Part shown: one piece after another, positions 33,704 through 44,469 of the stretch
Numbering within the stretch: the first letter of the stretch is position 1
Layout: every line of letters begins with the position of its first letter
Assembly (NCBI GenBank): GCA_942159475.1
Contig: OW804096.1
Span: forward strand, 36,889,744 to 36,953,743
DNA: 64,000 bases
Source of the DNA: Sthenelais limicola
Taxonomy: Eukaryota > Annelida > Polychaeta > Phyllodocida > Sigalionidae
Reading direction: 5' to 3'
Notes under the pieces: model-generated
Told to the model about the DNA's origin: nothing
The model's database searches: none
Seen by the model: the letters and a program-made list of their open reading frames with translations, nothing else
Made by a program: the position numbers and the translations under genes

Positions 33704-34030
33704 TATACATAGTATTCACTGACGTCACGGCGCTCGCCGCGGCTTGCCATAATGTGGGTCAACTTTAGCTGGACATGAGTGCTCCAAGCCTCAAAAATGC
33801 AGTTTTCACCTCCGAAAGTTTTAGAGAATGTTATATAAAGTATGCTGATAGGTTATATGTTCATTTTGTAGTGTGTCATGATGGAATGATAAGTATAATT
33901 GCCAATAGCAAACATTTGCAATGGGAAATCCTGTTGATCTAGTGTCTCCCGCTATCTATGCTGCCACACATTATGGCTGCCAGTGAGGATAGCCGCTGAC
34001 TGGGGTGACGTCATGTGAATACTATGTATA
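33704..34030. mobile_element. MITE with a CRE palindrome at each end
   Basis: Left TATACATAGTATTCACTGAC, then GTCAC; right GGTGACGTCATGTGAATACT then ATGTATA. The full 8-bp CRE TGACGTCA occurs at 33720-33727 and 34006-34013. GCCATAATGTG and CACATTATGGC also mirror each other. Confidence 0.8.
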
Positions 34031-34166
34031 GAAGATTTGCTGTATAAAAGTACTAAATATTCCTTTAAAAAACAAACGAAATTAAAGATTCCTATTGCAA
34101 GAGGCCTCTGGTCTGGTAATGCTTGGTTACTGACACCTTGTTCTATTTCTCAATTTCTTTTGCATT

Positions 34167-34331
34167 TTGGGTTAAAGTTACCTGAAAATGTGCAATTCTT
34201 CTTCACCAATTCTCTCAAATATCTCAAATTTATGTTGACAATACAGCTTAACATTGCCGGAATTTTAGGGGAATCAACACTATGGCAAATCTATTCAGAT
34301 ATACCTAATGTTTATCATTCTTCAGTCTAGT
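34167..34331. mobile_element. GGGTCAG-family MITE fragment
   Basis: Left GGGTTAAAGTTACCTGAAAA then TGTGCAATTC; interior TATTCAGATATACC. It is cut at TTCAGTCTAG before the next copy. Confidence 0.6.
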
Positions 34332-34349
34332 GGAGGAGGTCTCTTATAT

Positions 34350-35014
34350 GGGTCACATTTTCAGAAAATGTACAATAATTATTGGCAGATCTACACATTT
34401 AGTAAATTCTGTTAACCCATTCAGGCCGCTTATTGCTTTAAAGCATTCCCACGCGTGTGGCCGCGTATTGCCTTAACGCACTCCCACGCGTTTGGCCGCG
34501 TATTGCCTTAAAGCACTCCCATGCGTAGGACGCGTAATGCGTAAAAGCACTCCCACGCACAGGACGCGTAATGCGATAAAGCACTCGGTGGGAAAGGACG
34601 CGTATTGCCAAAAAGCATCATAATAACAACGTTATTCAATGGTGGTGACGTTATTGGCCGTCCTTAATTCAGATGACGTTATTAGAATGTGCGTCATCCA
34701 GAGGGCAGTGGACGTGGTGAAGCGTCGTCATGACGGGACGTGTACATTTCACTCAGGACGTCATTAAGTGAATGTTCTTTTCCCACGCTTGGTCGTTAAG
34801 CATAATGCAACGTTGGTGGCGCTGTCCTGAATGGGTTAAATTAGGCTGCAATTTGGTCAATACTAGGTGAATTCGAATATATTTGGAATTGCATTGATTC
34901 TAGCAATCTGTTTGGTTAGGTTGAACTGTATTTTGAACTATATTTTCGTCTGAAATTTGGGTTATTTGAGAAGATTGGCAAAGTTGAATTGTACATTTTC
35001 TGAAAATCTTACCC
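34350..35014. mobile_element. GGGTCAG-family MITE carrying a nested TTAA element
   Basis: Left GGGTCACATTTTCAGAAAAT, right TTTTCTGAAAATCTTACCC. 4-bp duplication ATAT (34346-34349 and 35015-35018). Interior broken at 34412-34839 by another transposon. Confidence 0.92.
34416..34835. mobile_element. Nested TTAA element with 38-bp subrepeats
   Basis: TTAA at 34412-34415 and 34836-34839. Ends CCCATTCAGG and CCTGAATGGG. The left half holds about five units of roughly 38 bp, each with CGTATTGCC and GCACTCCCACGCG variants, so it is unusually CpG-rich. TTAA with CCC ends fits a piggyBac-like system. No frame. Confidence 0.88.
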
Positions 35015-35640
35015 ATATACACCAATCTGTAGCTCCTTGATCACTTTCTGAATTGCGAACCAGGCACCAGAGGAAGACTTAAGATTGATCTAGGATTTTA
35101 TATTGAGAGTATTACATTTTGAGTAAGCATCATCAATATAACATGCCTTGATAATTAAACACTTTTATTTTTTTTAAGAAAAACTAGATCAAGCTGCCAT
35201 TCATGAAGACAATTTTATTTTTGCATGACGGATAACGGAGAATGCAGTTTTAAGTAGTATAATATAATTAAATCGAAATAAATGCTGAGTAAAAAATTAT
35301 AGAACTTAAAATATATGATTTATTCAATTTCAGGGACGACAAGAAGCTTCAAGGTTTTAAGCTTCATCATTCCTGCCAAAGGGTGAAGCCTTCATGTCCT
35401 GGTCATGAAGACTTTCCCTCTGCCCCATCCACCTACCAACAGCCCACCATGATTGAACAGGTGACACACTTCAAATCTGAACTTTGTTCTAATGGCTATG
35501 ATCTACATAGGCACGGCACCAAGCTGAGTTCTCCACCAGTGTTATGCTCAAGGAAGAATATAGCAACATGTCTGTTCTGTTTGTGATCTGAAATCTAACT
35601 GATTTATTGGTAGATCATATTCATGTGCCAAGAACCAACG
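35015..35640. other. Left flank of the decayed exon array
   Basis: AT-rich to 35330, then TTTATTCAATTTCAG and a 67-codon plus-strand frame (35383-35586). CATTCCTGCCAAAGGGTGAAG near 35365 matches ATTCTTACCAAAGGGTGGAAC near 35773, so this stretch belongs to the repeat array and not to a separate gene. Confidence 0.4.
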
Positions 35641-37304
35641 ATCTGTGAGCACCAAGGAATGAATCAAATCAACAAACTCCCTTGCTCACGAACTCTTTCA
35701 TTTTCACTCTTTTTCAACCAGTTAGTCTCTAATAATTGAACTGATCATACTGGTCATATTAGAATTGCTTTTATTCTTACCAAAGGGTGGAACCATAATA
35801 GTTTGTTTTGTACTGCTTAATTATGTGGACACTCACTCTGCTCCTCCTCCAGTTGTAGTCCATCCATTCTTCATTAGTTGACCTTCCAACTACTGATCAA
35901 ACCGATCAAACTCTTCAAATTAGAACCTTGTTCTAATTGGGATCATCTACAGAGGCAACAGTCATCTTCAAGCACCAAGGAATGAATCAAATCGAAAGCA
36001 GATGAATCAAACATCTTCAAGCACCAATAACTGAATTATTTCCACTCATCATCTGCAATCTTTCTAATTTATACGGCATAGAACCAATCATATTCAAGCT
36101 CCGCAAAACAATCATCTTCACATTTCATGAGTTAATGTTCTCCTATGAACGATCCAAGTACAACCTTCCACTACACTTTGAGTATATTTATCTCTTCTAG
36201 CAGGTAATTGAGATTTCAAATTGGTCCAGAAGAGACCTAGACTGTTTCTAGTCCGGGGCAGCTAGTTCATACTAATTCAAAACAAGAATCATCTAACAAA
36301 AGCATAAGAGCATAAGAGCACAAAGAGCATAGTTAGTTTAATTGTTATGGTGCCACATCAAAATAGTTTCCCACTTTGAAGTTGAATTCTATTTGTACGA
36401 TTTATATTTGCGGTTTTTGTGGGCAATGTATCTATTTTTGAGATGCAGAATGGTCGAAGATTTTGAGTTTTAAAATGTTAATTCTTTTAATAAGTTTCAT
36501 GACGACACATAAGTATGTCAGTAGGGTTATTAAATATGATATATGTTCAGCTATATTAGTCAGGACTTATATTGGTACCCCTTACATGGGATACATATTT
36601 GGTCCCTAATTTCATCAATTCCGTCAATGAAAACAAAGGGAATTCTGTTGAAAGATTCTATTTAATAAGCGTTTGGATGACACATTAGGATGTCAGTAAC
36701 GTTTATACATATGATATATTCATCTCTATTTGCCAGGACTTATATTGGCATCTCTTACATCGGATACATATTCTGGTCCTTCACTTCATCAATTCCGTCA
36801 ATGAAAAAGATTATTCTTTTCAAAGATTCTATTCGTGCAGTGACAAGTGTATGTCGTTTGTTGTTGAGGTTTTTGATAGGGATTTTTCTCAATCTAGAGA
36901 ATGAACAACTAAGATAACACATGAACTGATCACACTGTTCTTTCTCATATTAGAATGTTTATTATTCTTACGAAAGGGTGACACCATAATAGTTTGTCTG
37001 CTTATCTTTTTTAAATTTCTTTTACGGCCAATTATGTAGATTCACTCTTATCTAGTATTCAACCATTCATTATTCATTAGTTGACTTTCTAACTGATTAA
37101 ACTGGTGAAGCTCTTTAAATCAAACACATGAAATTATTTGTATAAAACACATTATACTGTCACCCCGTCAACTCGTCATCAAAAGAAATACCGTAGATCT
37201 GTATGAATATTACTCTTACCCAAGTTAGACGCTTGAAAATGTCATCAACCACTTCATCTATTCCATCAAAGAAGATGAATTGACAACAACAATGTACAAT
37301 GTAA

Positions 37305-37406
37305 AGGGCCTAATCCACTAAGCCGATTCTCATGTGATTCTCAGAGAATTTAGTGTAAAAGAGACCTCTGTAAACCTCATGAGAATTAGGTTGGTGGACT
37401 AGGCCC
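37305..37406. mobile_element. Foldback MITE, AAGCCGATTCTCATG type
   Basis: GGGCCTAATCCACTAAGCCG and the mirrored right arm ending GGTGGACTAGGCCC; about 102 bp, flanked by TAAA / TTTAA. Relatives at 40015, 47919 and 63329. Confidence 0.75.
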
Positions 37407-38037
37407 TTTAATATGTTGACAATCTTTGAGAGAAAATTGTTTTAAGAATTAGATTCAGCTGGATTTGACTCTCGATGTGCGGTTAAGCTGTTGTGAGGAT
37501 ACAGTAGTTTGGGCTTATTTGAGTCTTTAAGACGTCATGTGCTGTTTAATCTCACAAGGTTATGATCATGCTCTTACCTAAGTTTTGACCCTACAAAACC
37601 TTAGTTCGTCCATACCATCAATGAAGACAAATAGAGTTAAGAGTTTTGAATCTTTTTGGCACTCCATCACTCATTTCATCAATACTATCAAACAATATTG
37701 AGGAACGATTCTGGTAATTTATGGTGATTATCTTTGTTGTAAATTTATCAGAATAATTATTTGAAAGTTTACTTCATCAAAGCTATTCAATGAAATGGAA
37801 TAAGAAACTGATCTGGTTAACATACAGTGATGATCTTTGAGAAAACAGATTTCAGCTTTAAATCTAGTTTGCGGAACAGATGTAGTAAAAGATAGTGATT
37901 AATTTTCAAAAACAAATTGTAACATTCATTAACAATTGACGAGCTGTTGAATCTTTTATATTCAGTGCTATGCTTCACCCCAAGTTCATAAACTTCATCA
38001 ATGAAGATGTAGGAAGAGATTGGGCAAATACATTTAA

Positions 38038-38248
38038 AGGGTGGTATCCACTGGCTGTGGTAAGCTTTGCGGTAAGCTCTGCGGTAAGCCTTGTGTTGGT
38101 GTTGGGATGGTGAGGAGTGGTGAGGTCCTGGATACATGGCCAGTGAACCATGTAGGCAGGAACTCATCATTCCTCTTCACCTACAGAACCAGCACAAACC
38201 ATTGCAAGGCTTACCGCAGAGCTTACCGCAGCCAGTGGAGACCCCCAC
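38038..38248. mobile_element. TTAA foldback MITE, GGTAAGC type
   Basis: TTAA at 38034-38037 and 38249-38252. Left AGGGTGGTATCCACTGGCTG, right GCCAGTGGAGACCCCCAC; GGTAAGC and GCTTACC words repeat inside. Confidence 0.85.
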
Positions 38249-38590
38249 TTAAAAATTTCATGCGAAATATCTCTCACGATGACGTAATAAACAGTTTAAC
38301 AGTTTAACTCAATCCATACCATTAACGAGTAATACTGGTAAAATAATTAAGTATATCATAAACAATTTAAAGAGAAGATTGAACAAAAAATGTTTCTGAA
38401 CGGTTCATTCTTACAATTGGTTTAAAAAGTATTCCTGATTTCATCTGCAGCATCCATAAATAGAAATGCCCAAGGCCCCGGTCCATTTAAAAGGTTAATT
38501 GATTTTTATTACATGATATTTTGATACAGATTCCTTTAGACAAGGGATAAACGTTAATTTAGGACTTCTCTCTTACACTTAAGGTCTTAC

Positions 38591-38800
38591 TCCATAGGTT
38601 GGATATGATGTGTGTGATGATGTGCGTCATGGCGTGTGACATGATATATTACATGATGTATGACATGATGTATGACATGATGTATGACATGATGTATGAC
38701 ATAATGTGTGGCATGATCTATGACATGATCTATGACATGGTGACATGAAACATGACATGATATTTGACATGACACATGATATGACCTGCAACATAATGTG
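38591..38800. repeat. ATGACATGATGT tandem repeat
   Basis: About 12-bp units ATGTATGACATG repeated irregularly some 12-15 times. Minus-strand His/Val frames are artefacts. Confidence 0.88.
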
Positions 38801-39250
38801 CAACATATGACACCCCTATATGGAGTATGGCCTTATAAAAATTCATCAAGGCCATCAATAAATAACAATTGACTCTTCATGTTTTGCCTGCAGATGATCT
38901 CCCAATCAGTTGATCTTTAACATCAGACAGCTGGATAGAAGATATAGTGGATATAAATGTGCAGTTTGCAAATGTAGAGATCTGTATGATCCTTAACAAT
39001 TATTTGGTCACATTGGTGATTATTTCTCTTACCACAAAAATACACACATCCTACCATTGTTTCTGTCAGCTTCAATGATGGCTGAAGTTAAGGCCTGTAG
39101 TCTTTGGAAAAATCAATGAGGTTGTTGATTGTGTATTCTCTTACCACAAAACTACACAAACCCTCCCATTGTTTCAGTCTGCTTTGGACAATGGCTGAAG
39201 TTAAGGCCCCTAGACTGGAATACAGTTTGGAAAAAACAATGAGGTTGTTA

Positions 39251-39432
39251 ATTTTGTCTTCTCTTACCACAGAATAACACACATCCTTGTGTTTTCTCAG
39301 TTAGCTACGATGACCAATAGTAATGGATTACGTTCAAGCCCATTTTGTCTTCTCTTACCACAGAATAACACACATCCTTGTGTTTTCTCAGTTAGCTACG
39401 ATGACCAATAGTAATGGATTACGTTCAAGCCC
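39251..39432. repeat. Perfect 91-bp tandem duplication
   Basis: The segment starting ATTTTGTCTTCTCTTACCAC at 39251 is repeated without visible change from 39342. Each copy contains CTTACC, a minus-strand donor-like site. The identity suggests a recent event inside the older array. Confidence 0.93.
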
Positions 39433-40014
39433 ATTAGCCAACATTCCTTTAGAAACATGTATGTTGTTATGTTTTGGAATCATTTATATTGTTAGCTTTT
39501 ATTTCTCCTTATTAATCGCCCCAACCAAATTCGTTATTTAACACAATTAAATCCTTTTAATTAATGTTTGAAAGGATGTGTGAAAGGCATGCACATAATC
39601 AACTGAAGCAGTGATAAGGAAGTTCAATATTCTGCTATAGAGTGTCAATTTAATTTTCAACTTCAACAAAGTGTATATATATATGATGTATACAAGGCGA
39701 CTCATTACTAAACTTTGATTTTACTGAAACTACTTTTTTCCATCTTTAATCTTAATCAATTCAGGATACTGTTATCTTAATCTATATTCTTCATATTCCC
39801 TAATCTTGTATTTAGGTTTAACTATGGTTTAAGAACATTTTCTCATCTTCTTATCTTAGCCGCTTCAGGGTGGTGCTAGCACTCCCCCACCCCCCTTCCC
39901 CCCCAACTCAGTGAATGGAAAATTAACTATTTTGGTTGCACAATTTTTAAATCTTTATTCAATCAAGAAATGTGGTTTTGTGAGTAATATTTAAGTTTAA
40001 GTTTGACTATGGTA

Positions 40015-40120
40015 AGGCCCTAGTCCATTAAACCGATTCTCATGCACCGCAGACGACCCTTTTTCACTATCTTAAATACAATGGGAATCGCATGAGAATC
40101 GGCTTAGTGGACAAGGACCT
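40015..40120. mobile_element. Foldback MITE, AAGCCGATTCTCATG type
   Basis: GGCCCTAGTCCATTAAACCG and right arm CATGAGAATCGGCTTAGTGG then ACAAGGACC. Confidence 0.75.
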
Positions 40121-40303
40121 TTATAAATATTTTTTGTCACTTACCTATACTCCATGGTAGTGTACTATTGGCTGTAGTGGAGGACCCGCCTGGAGTCAAC
40201 TAACTTACCTCCCTCATTATCCTTCCCCCTTGCCTGGGGGAAGGTGCTTTGAGTGGAAATGTTTTGTTTTACATTTTGTTCACATTTTACTTCAATGTTT
40301 TAA

Positions 40304-40513
40304 GGGTGGTCTCCACTGGCTGTGGTAAGCTCTGTGGTAAGCCTTGCGATGGTTTTTGCTGGTTCTGTAGGTGGTGAGGAATGACGAGGTCCTTGCCTAC
40401 ATGGTCAGTGAACGATGTAGGCAGGACATCGCCACTCCTCACCAACACAGCACCATCACAAGGCTTACCGCAGAGCTTAACACAGAGTTTACCGTAGCCA
40501 GTGGAGACCACCC
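40304..40513. mobile_element. TTAA foldback MITE, GGTAAGC type
   Basis: TTAA at 40300-40303 and 40514-40517. Left GGGTGGTCTCCACTGGCTGT, right AGCCAGTGGAGACCACCC. This is the best-preserved copy of the type. Confidence 0.92.
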
Positions 40514-40653
40514 TTAATGTTCTCAATTATTATCTTACCTACTTCAGGGTAGAGAAATGCTGATATCAGCACTCTACCCATGAAGTCAACCAACTTCCCC
40601 CCCTCATTACGTTCTCCCTCAGTGCATGGGAGATATCCTTTTGGGGACGTTAA

Positions 40654-40875
40654 GGCTGGGTTCCACTGGTCGGCTACTTCTCCCGCTACTGCTCCCGCTT
40701 CTTTGGTCCCACTACTTTTAGAAGCAGGAGCAAGTAGCAGGAGGTAGCTGCTTCAATTCAAACATGTTTGATTCGAAATGGCTACTTCCCGCTACTTCCC
40801 GTTACTTCTAAAAGTAGCGGGAACAAAGAAACGGGAGCAGTAGCGGGAGAAGTAGCGTGGCAATGGAACCCAGGC
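40654..40875. mobile_element. TTAA foldback MITE, GCTACTTCTCCCGC type
   Basis: TTAA at 40650-40653, TTTA at 40876-40879. Left GGCTGGGTTCCACTGGTCGG, right GGCAATGGAACCCAGGC. Arms are rich in GCTACTTCCCGC and its complement GCGGGAAGTAGC. A relative is at 54888. Confidence 0.85.
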
Positions 40876-40879
40876 TTTA

Positions 40880-42148
40880 CATGTGTATTTGATAACAAGA
40901 ATGTACATGTGCATGTATGTACGATGTGCATGTACGTATGATGTGCATGTATGGATGATGCAAGTGATAGCTAGCAGTCCATTGTATCATAGTTGTTTGT
41001 CACGCGCCTGAAATTATGTAGTATTCAAGATATCATAGTGACTAAACTACAGCAACTGATTATATAAGATCACTATCATGAAACGAATTAAAGTTAAGAT
41101 TGTTTACATTTCTATAAAGCAAATTGGTATATTGTTTTGTAAATTGGCAAATGAGAATTATCATGTATATGTGAAACGTTTACCAGTAAGATTTTCTGGA
41201 AAAAAAGAATCATGATCACTTTAACGCTTATTAGAAAGCCAGATTGGTAAAATGGGACATTATCGATGATTCATACAATGCATCATAATTATTTGTTTAT
41301 TTTTTACGATTCAAACAGGGAGATTTGTTTCTATCTAGGCAATGACCTACGACTTACCTATTTCTTAGGGGTTAAAACCGTCTTAAGGATGTATTACTCA
41401 TGCCACTCAACACAAACAATATAAAGGTTTCCCATGAACTCTAGCCGTTCATGGAGATTTCTATGTTTGGTTTGGTTTGGATACGTTTTTATCTATACTT
41501 TTCATACAGGTACATCTGGATTTCTCCATATTTTCCTCCGTAACCTGTGACATTACCTATTTTGTAATTTTTGTTTGTTACTAATACATCATAATACAAT
41601 ATCTAATCCTTTTTGTTCGGTTCTTGTGTACATTTATAAATGAATCAGAAATCCTATTATGTTTTGTCTTGAATTATGTTATCCTAATGAATTTTAGATC
41701 ACTTCAAGAATACAGAGTTTGTTAACAATGATAAAAATAAGTCATCGATAGTTACTAAAAATTGATGATGATGATAATGATAATGATAGTCAGTAGTATA
41801 CATCTAATGTCACAAGTTTCATATATTTATCAAGAATGAATATTTATGTAAATTACCAGCTAGACACCTGACTGTTTACTCTTTGCTAACTAGGTTTGTT
41901 TGTATAGAAGGAGCTGTTTTCTGCCATGAATTATGTATAATTTATGTAACTTACGATGTTTGAAAAAATATTGAAAGGAGCTATTCAAGTCCGCCTAGAA
42001 TAAATGAAGCCAACGTTCATCTTTGAACGAGAATTATCACTTTGTGAAACTTTGCCGATAAAATTAATTAAAAAAAAAATCTCGACTTGACTTGTTCTTG
42101 TTCACTTAATTCTCGATGGCCTATTTAAATGCAGAGAGGTTTATATAT
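40880..42148. other. No gene seen
   Basis: AT-rich. Short tandem TGTGCATGTACGTATGA-like units near 40900-40960 and a GATGATGATAATGATAATG patch near 41765. Frequent stops. Confidence 0.55.
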
Positions 42149-42246
42149 GGGTCAGATTTTCAGAAAATGTACAATTCACCTTCTCCAATCCTCTTAAATA
42201 ATCCAAATTTCAGACGAAAATAAAGTTCAAAATACAGTTCAATACA
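42149..42246. mobile_element. GGGTCAG-family MITE, left half only
   Basis: GGGTCAGATTTTCAGAAAAT through AAAATACAGTTCAA, then abrupt loss of similarity. Confidence 0.75.
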
Positions 42247-42443
42247 GTAAAAAGTTGTGCTAGTTTTTCGTGGCCCACGCATGGCCCACACATTACCAAA
42301 ATGCCTTACGAATTGTCATAGCACTTTTCTTAAGGACTAACAATAACAATAACAATTTTGTGGTTGGGATCCGGGTTGGGGAGAGTTAGAGTTTGTAAAT
42401 GAAGTCTTCTGATAATGTAAAACTTAATTAAATAAGTGCCTTA

Positions 42444-42892
42444 GGCTGCGTTTCCACTGGCTCGCTCTTTTGGCTCGCTCATGGCCCGCTCTTTTTTATT
42501 GTCTTGAGCGCATGACAAGCGAAGATTGAGCAAAACCAGAGCGGCCTAATGGAATCGGTTACTGCGCTCTCTGTACGCTCTTAAAAGTGGCTATGTGCAC
42601 TTCTTTAGAAGAGCGCAGGACGTTGCGCTCATATCTGACCAGTTTGATATGAGCGCAACTACACGGCGCTCTTTCTGCCTGTTTAATTAGCGGACCAAGA
42701 GCGCAGTGAGAGCGCACAAAGGGATTTACCATTGATTTCATAAGGACAGAAGCGGACCAGTAGAATTGCTCAGTGCTTGTATTGCGCTAAAAATTTAAGC
42801 CTAGACCTAGAGCAAATGACAAGCGCACAAAAAACGAGCACAGCAAGAGCGAGCCATGAGCACATATACAAGTGAGCCAGTGGAATCGCACC
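42444..42892. mobile_element. Foldback element, CTCGCTCTTTTGG type, copy 1
   Basis: Left GGCTGCGTTTCCACTGGCTC, right GAGCCAGTGGAATCGCACC. Flanks TTA and TTTA. The interior is studded with GAGCGC / GCGCTC words in both orientations (for example GAAGAGCGCAGGACGTTGCG). Confidence 0.85.
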
Positions 42893-42896
42893 TTTA

Positions 42897-43344
42897 GGCT
42901 GCGATTCCACTGGCTCGCTCTTTTGGCCCGCTCATGGCCCGCTCTTTTTATTTTCCTAAGCACCTAACAAGCGAAGTTAGAGCAAAACCAGAGCGGTCTA
43001 ATAGAATCGGTTATTGCGCTTTCTATACGCTCGTAAAAACTCCTATTTGCGCTTCTTTAGAAGAGCGCAGGACGTTGCGCTTTTATCTGTTGTGTTTGAT
43101 ATGACCGCAACTACATGTCGCTTTTCATGCCTGTTTAAATAGCGGTCCAAGAGCGCAATGAGAGCGGACTAAGTGATTTACCATTGATTTCATATAGGAA
43201 ACAAGCACACCAGTAGAATGGCTCTGTACTTGTATTGCGCTAAAAATATTAGCGGATGAAGAGCGAATGACAAGCGCAATATGATCAAGCGCAGCAAGAG
43301 CGAGCCATGAGCACATATACAAGCGATCCGGTGGAATCGGACCC
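42897..43344. mobile_element. Foldback element, CTCGCTCTTTTGG type, copy 2
   Basis: Begins four bases after copy 1 in the same orientation. Left GGCTGCGATTCCACTGGCTC, right CCGGTGGAATCGGACCC, then TTAA at 43345-43348. Confidence 0.85.
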
Positions 43345-43348
43345 TTAA

Positions 43349-43794
43349 GGTCCGATTCCACTGGTTCGCTTATATATGTGCTCATGACTCGCTCTTGCTG
43401 CGCTTGTTTGGAGGGCGCTTGTTATTCGCTCTTCATCCGCTTATATTTTTAGCGCAAGACAAGCACAGAGCGATTCTACTGCTCCGCTTGTTTCCTTATG
43501 AAATCAATGGCAAATGTGTTTGTGCGCTCTCCCTGCGCTCTTGGTCCGCTCGTTTAACAGGTAGAAAGGGCGCTGTGTAGTTGCGCTCAAATCAAACACG
43601 TCAGATATTAGCGCAACGTCCTGCGCTCTTCTAAAGAAGCGCAAATAGCCACTTTTGAGAGCGTACAGAGAGCGCAGTAACCGATTCCATTAGACCGCTC
43701 AGGTTTCGTTCAAGCTTCGCTTGTTAGGCGCTCTTGGAAAATAAAAGAGCGGATGAAGAGCGGTCCAAAAGAGCGAGCCAGTGGAATCGCAGCC
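43349..43794. mobile_element. Foldback element, CTCGCTCTTTTGG type, copy 3 (inverted)
   Basis: It starts GGTCCGATTCCACTGGTTCG directly after the shared TTAA and ends GAGCCAGTGGAATCGCAGCC, then TTAC. Its internal order is the reverse of copies 1 and 2. Confidence 0.85.
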
Positions 43795-43796
43795 TT

Positions 43797-43860
43797 ACAG
43801 TCTAGGCTCAGATTTGACAGAATTCCTCCAAACTAAGGGAAAGGCTCTTAATATGTTTCT
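43797..43860. mobile_element. CAGTCTAGG-family fragment
   Basis: ACAGTCTAGGCTCAGATTTG then CCTCCAAACTAAGGGAAAGG, cut soon after. Confidence 0.6.
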
Positions 43861-44250
43861 TAAGAAAGATTATGAATTCGCACGAATTGTCTTAATGCCC
43901 AATTTGGCTCTGATTTCTTGAATGTGTGGGCCCTGCTTAAGGAAGTGCTTACGATGGTCGGATTTCACTCTGTTGCATGGTGCACAACCCCTGATCATGA
44001 TATAATTGATACTATTATATGAAGTGTGGTTAAAATATATTTATAGAATTGGCACGCGGATTTGAGTATAGTTATGTAATACCAATTATAGCGTGTTTAT
44101 TCCGACTAGCTTATAGGAATATCTTGTGTAGGCAAGAATTGCCAGTGTCTCGCTTTGGAAAATAATGTTTTCAAATGATGATGATAAGGGATAATATGCT
44201 CGGATTTTCCCTACCTATTTTAACTACCACTTATCTATGTAGTTGCAACT
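43861..44250. other. No gene seen
   Basis: AT-rich, no supported frame. Confidence 0.5.
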
Positions 44251-44469
44251 GGGTCAGATTGTCAGAAAATTGTCAGATCTACACATTTAGTAAATTATGC
44301 CAAATTAGACTGCAAAATGAAGTATAACTCAATAAATTTGGTATCACATTGAATTAAACTATCAGTTCCGTTATGTTAAACTGTATTTTGAAGCGCATTT
44401 TTGTCTTAAATTTGGGTTATTTGAGAGGATTGGTGAAGGCCAATTGTACGTTTTCTCGAGACTTAACCC
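44251..44469. mobile_element. GGGTCAG-family MITE
   Basis: Left GGGTCAGATTGTCAGAAAAT, right GTACGTTTTCTCGAGACTTA then ACCC. A short deletion lies after the left end. Confidence 0.8.

Larger units (their letters stand above)
35640..40620 (-). pseudogene. Decayed tandem array of exon-like pieces, NACHT Walker-B-like
   Basis: Minus-strand reading gives the same short motif repeatedly: PFVFIDGIDEIRDQ (36611-36631), IIFFIDGIDEVKDQ (36785-36805), FIFFDGIDEVVDD (37253-37273), TLFVFIDGMDELR (37605-37625), SILFDSIDEMSDG (37675-37695), YIFIDEVYELG (37994-38005), AFLFMDAADEIRN (38440-38460), LLFIDGLDEF (38842-38862). Codon differences fall mostly at third positions, so the units diverged while coding. 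The hydrophobic-D-G-h-D-E pattern is the Walker B signature of NACHT ATPases. GGTAAG donor-like sites follow several units (near 37216, 37575, 36753). No P-loop or full NACHT was found, and stops occur between units, so this is probably nonfunctional. It could also be unrelated repeats that only look alike. Confidence 0.4.

Noticed and set aside
35383..35586. 67-codon plus frame after TTTCAATTTCAG-like sequence
   Set aside because: Sequence belongs to the minus-strand repeat array; no domain.
38587..38775. His/Val-rich minus frame
   Set aside because: Product of the ATGACATG tandem repeat.
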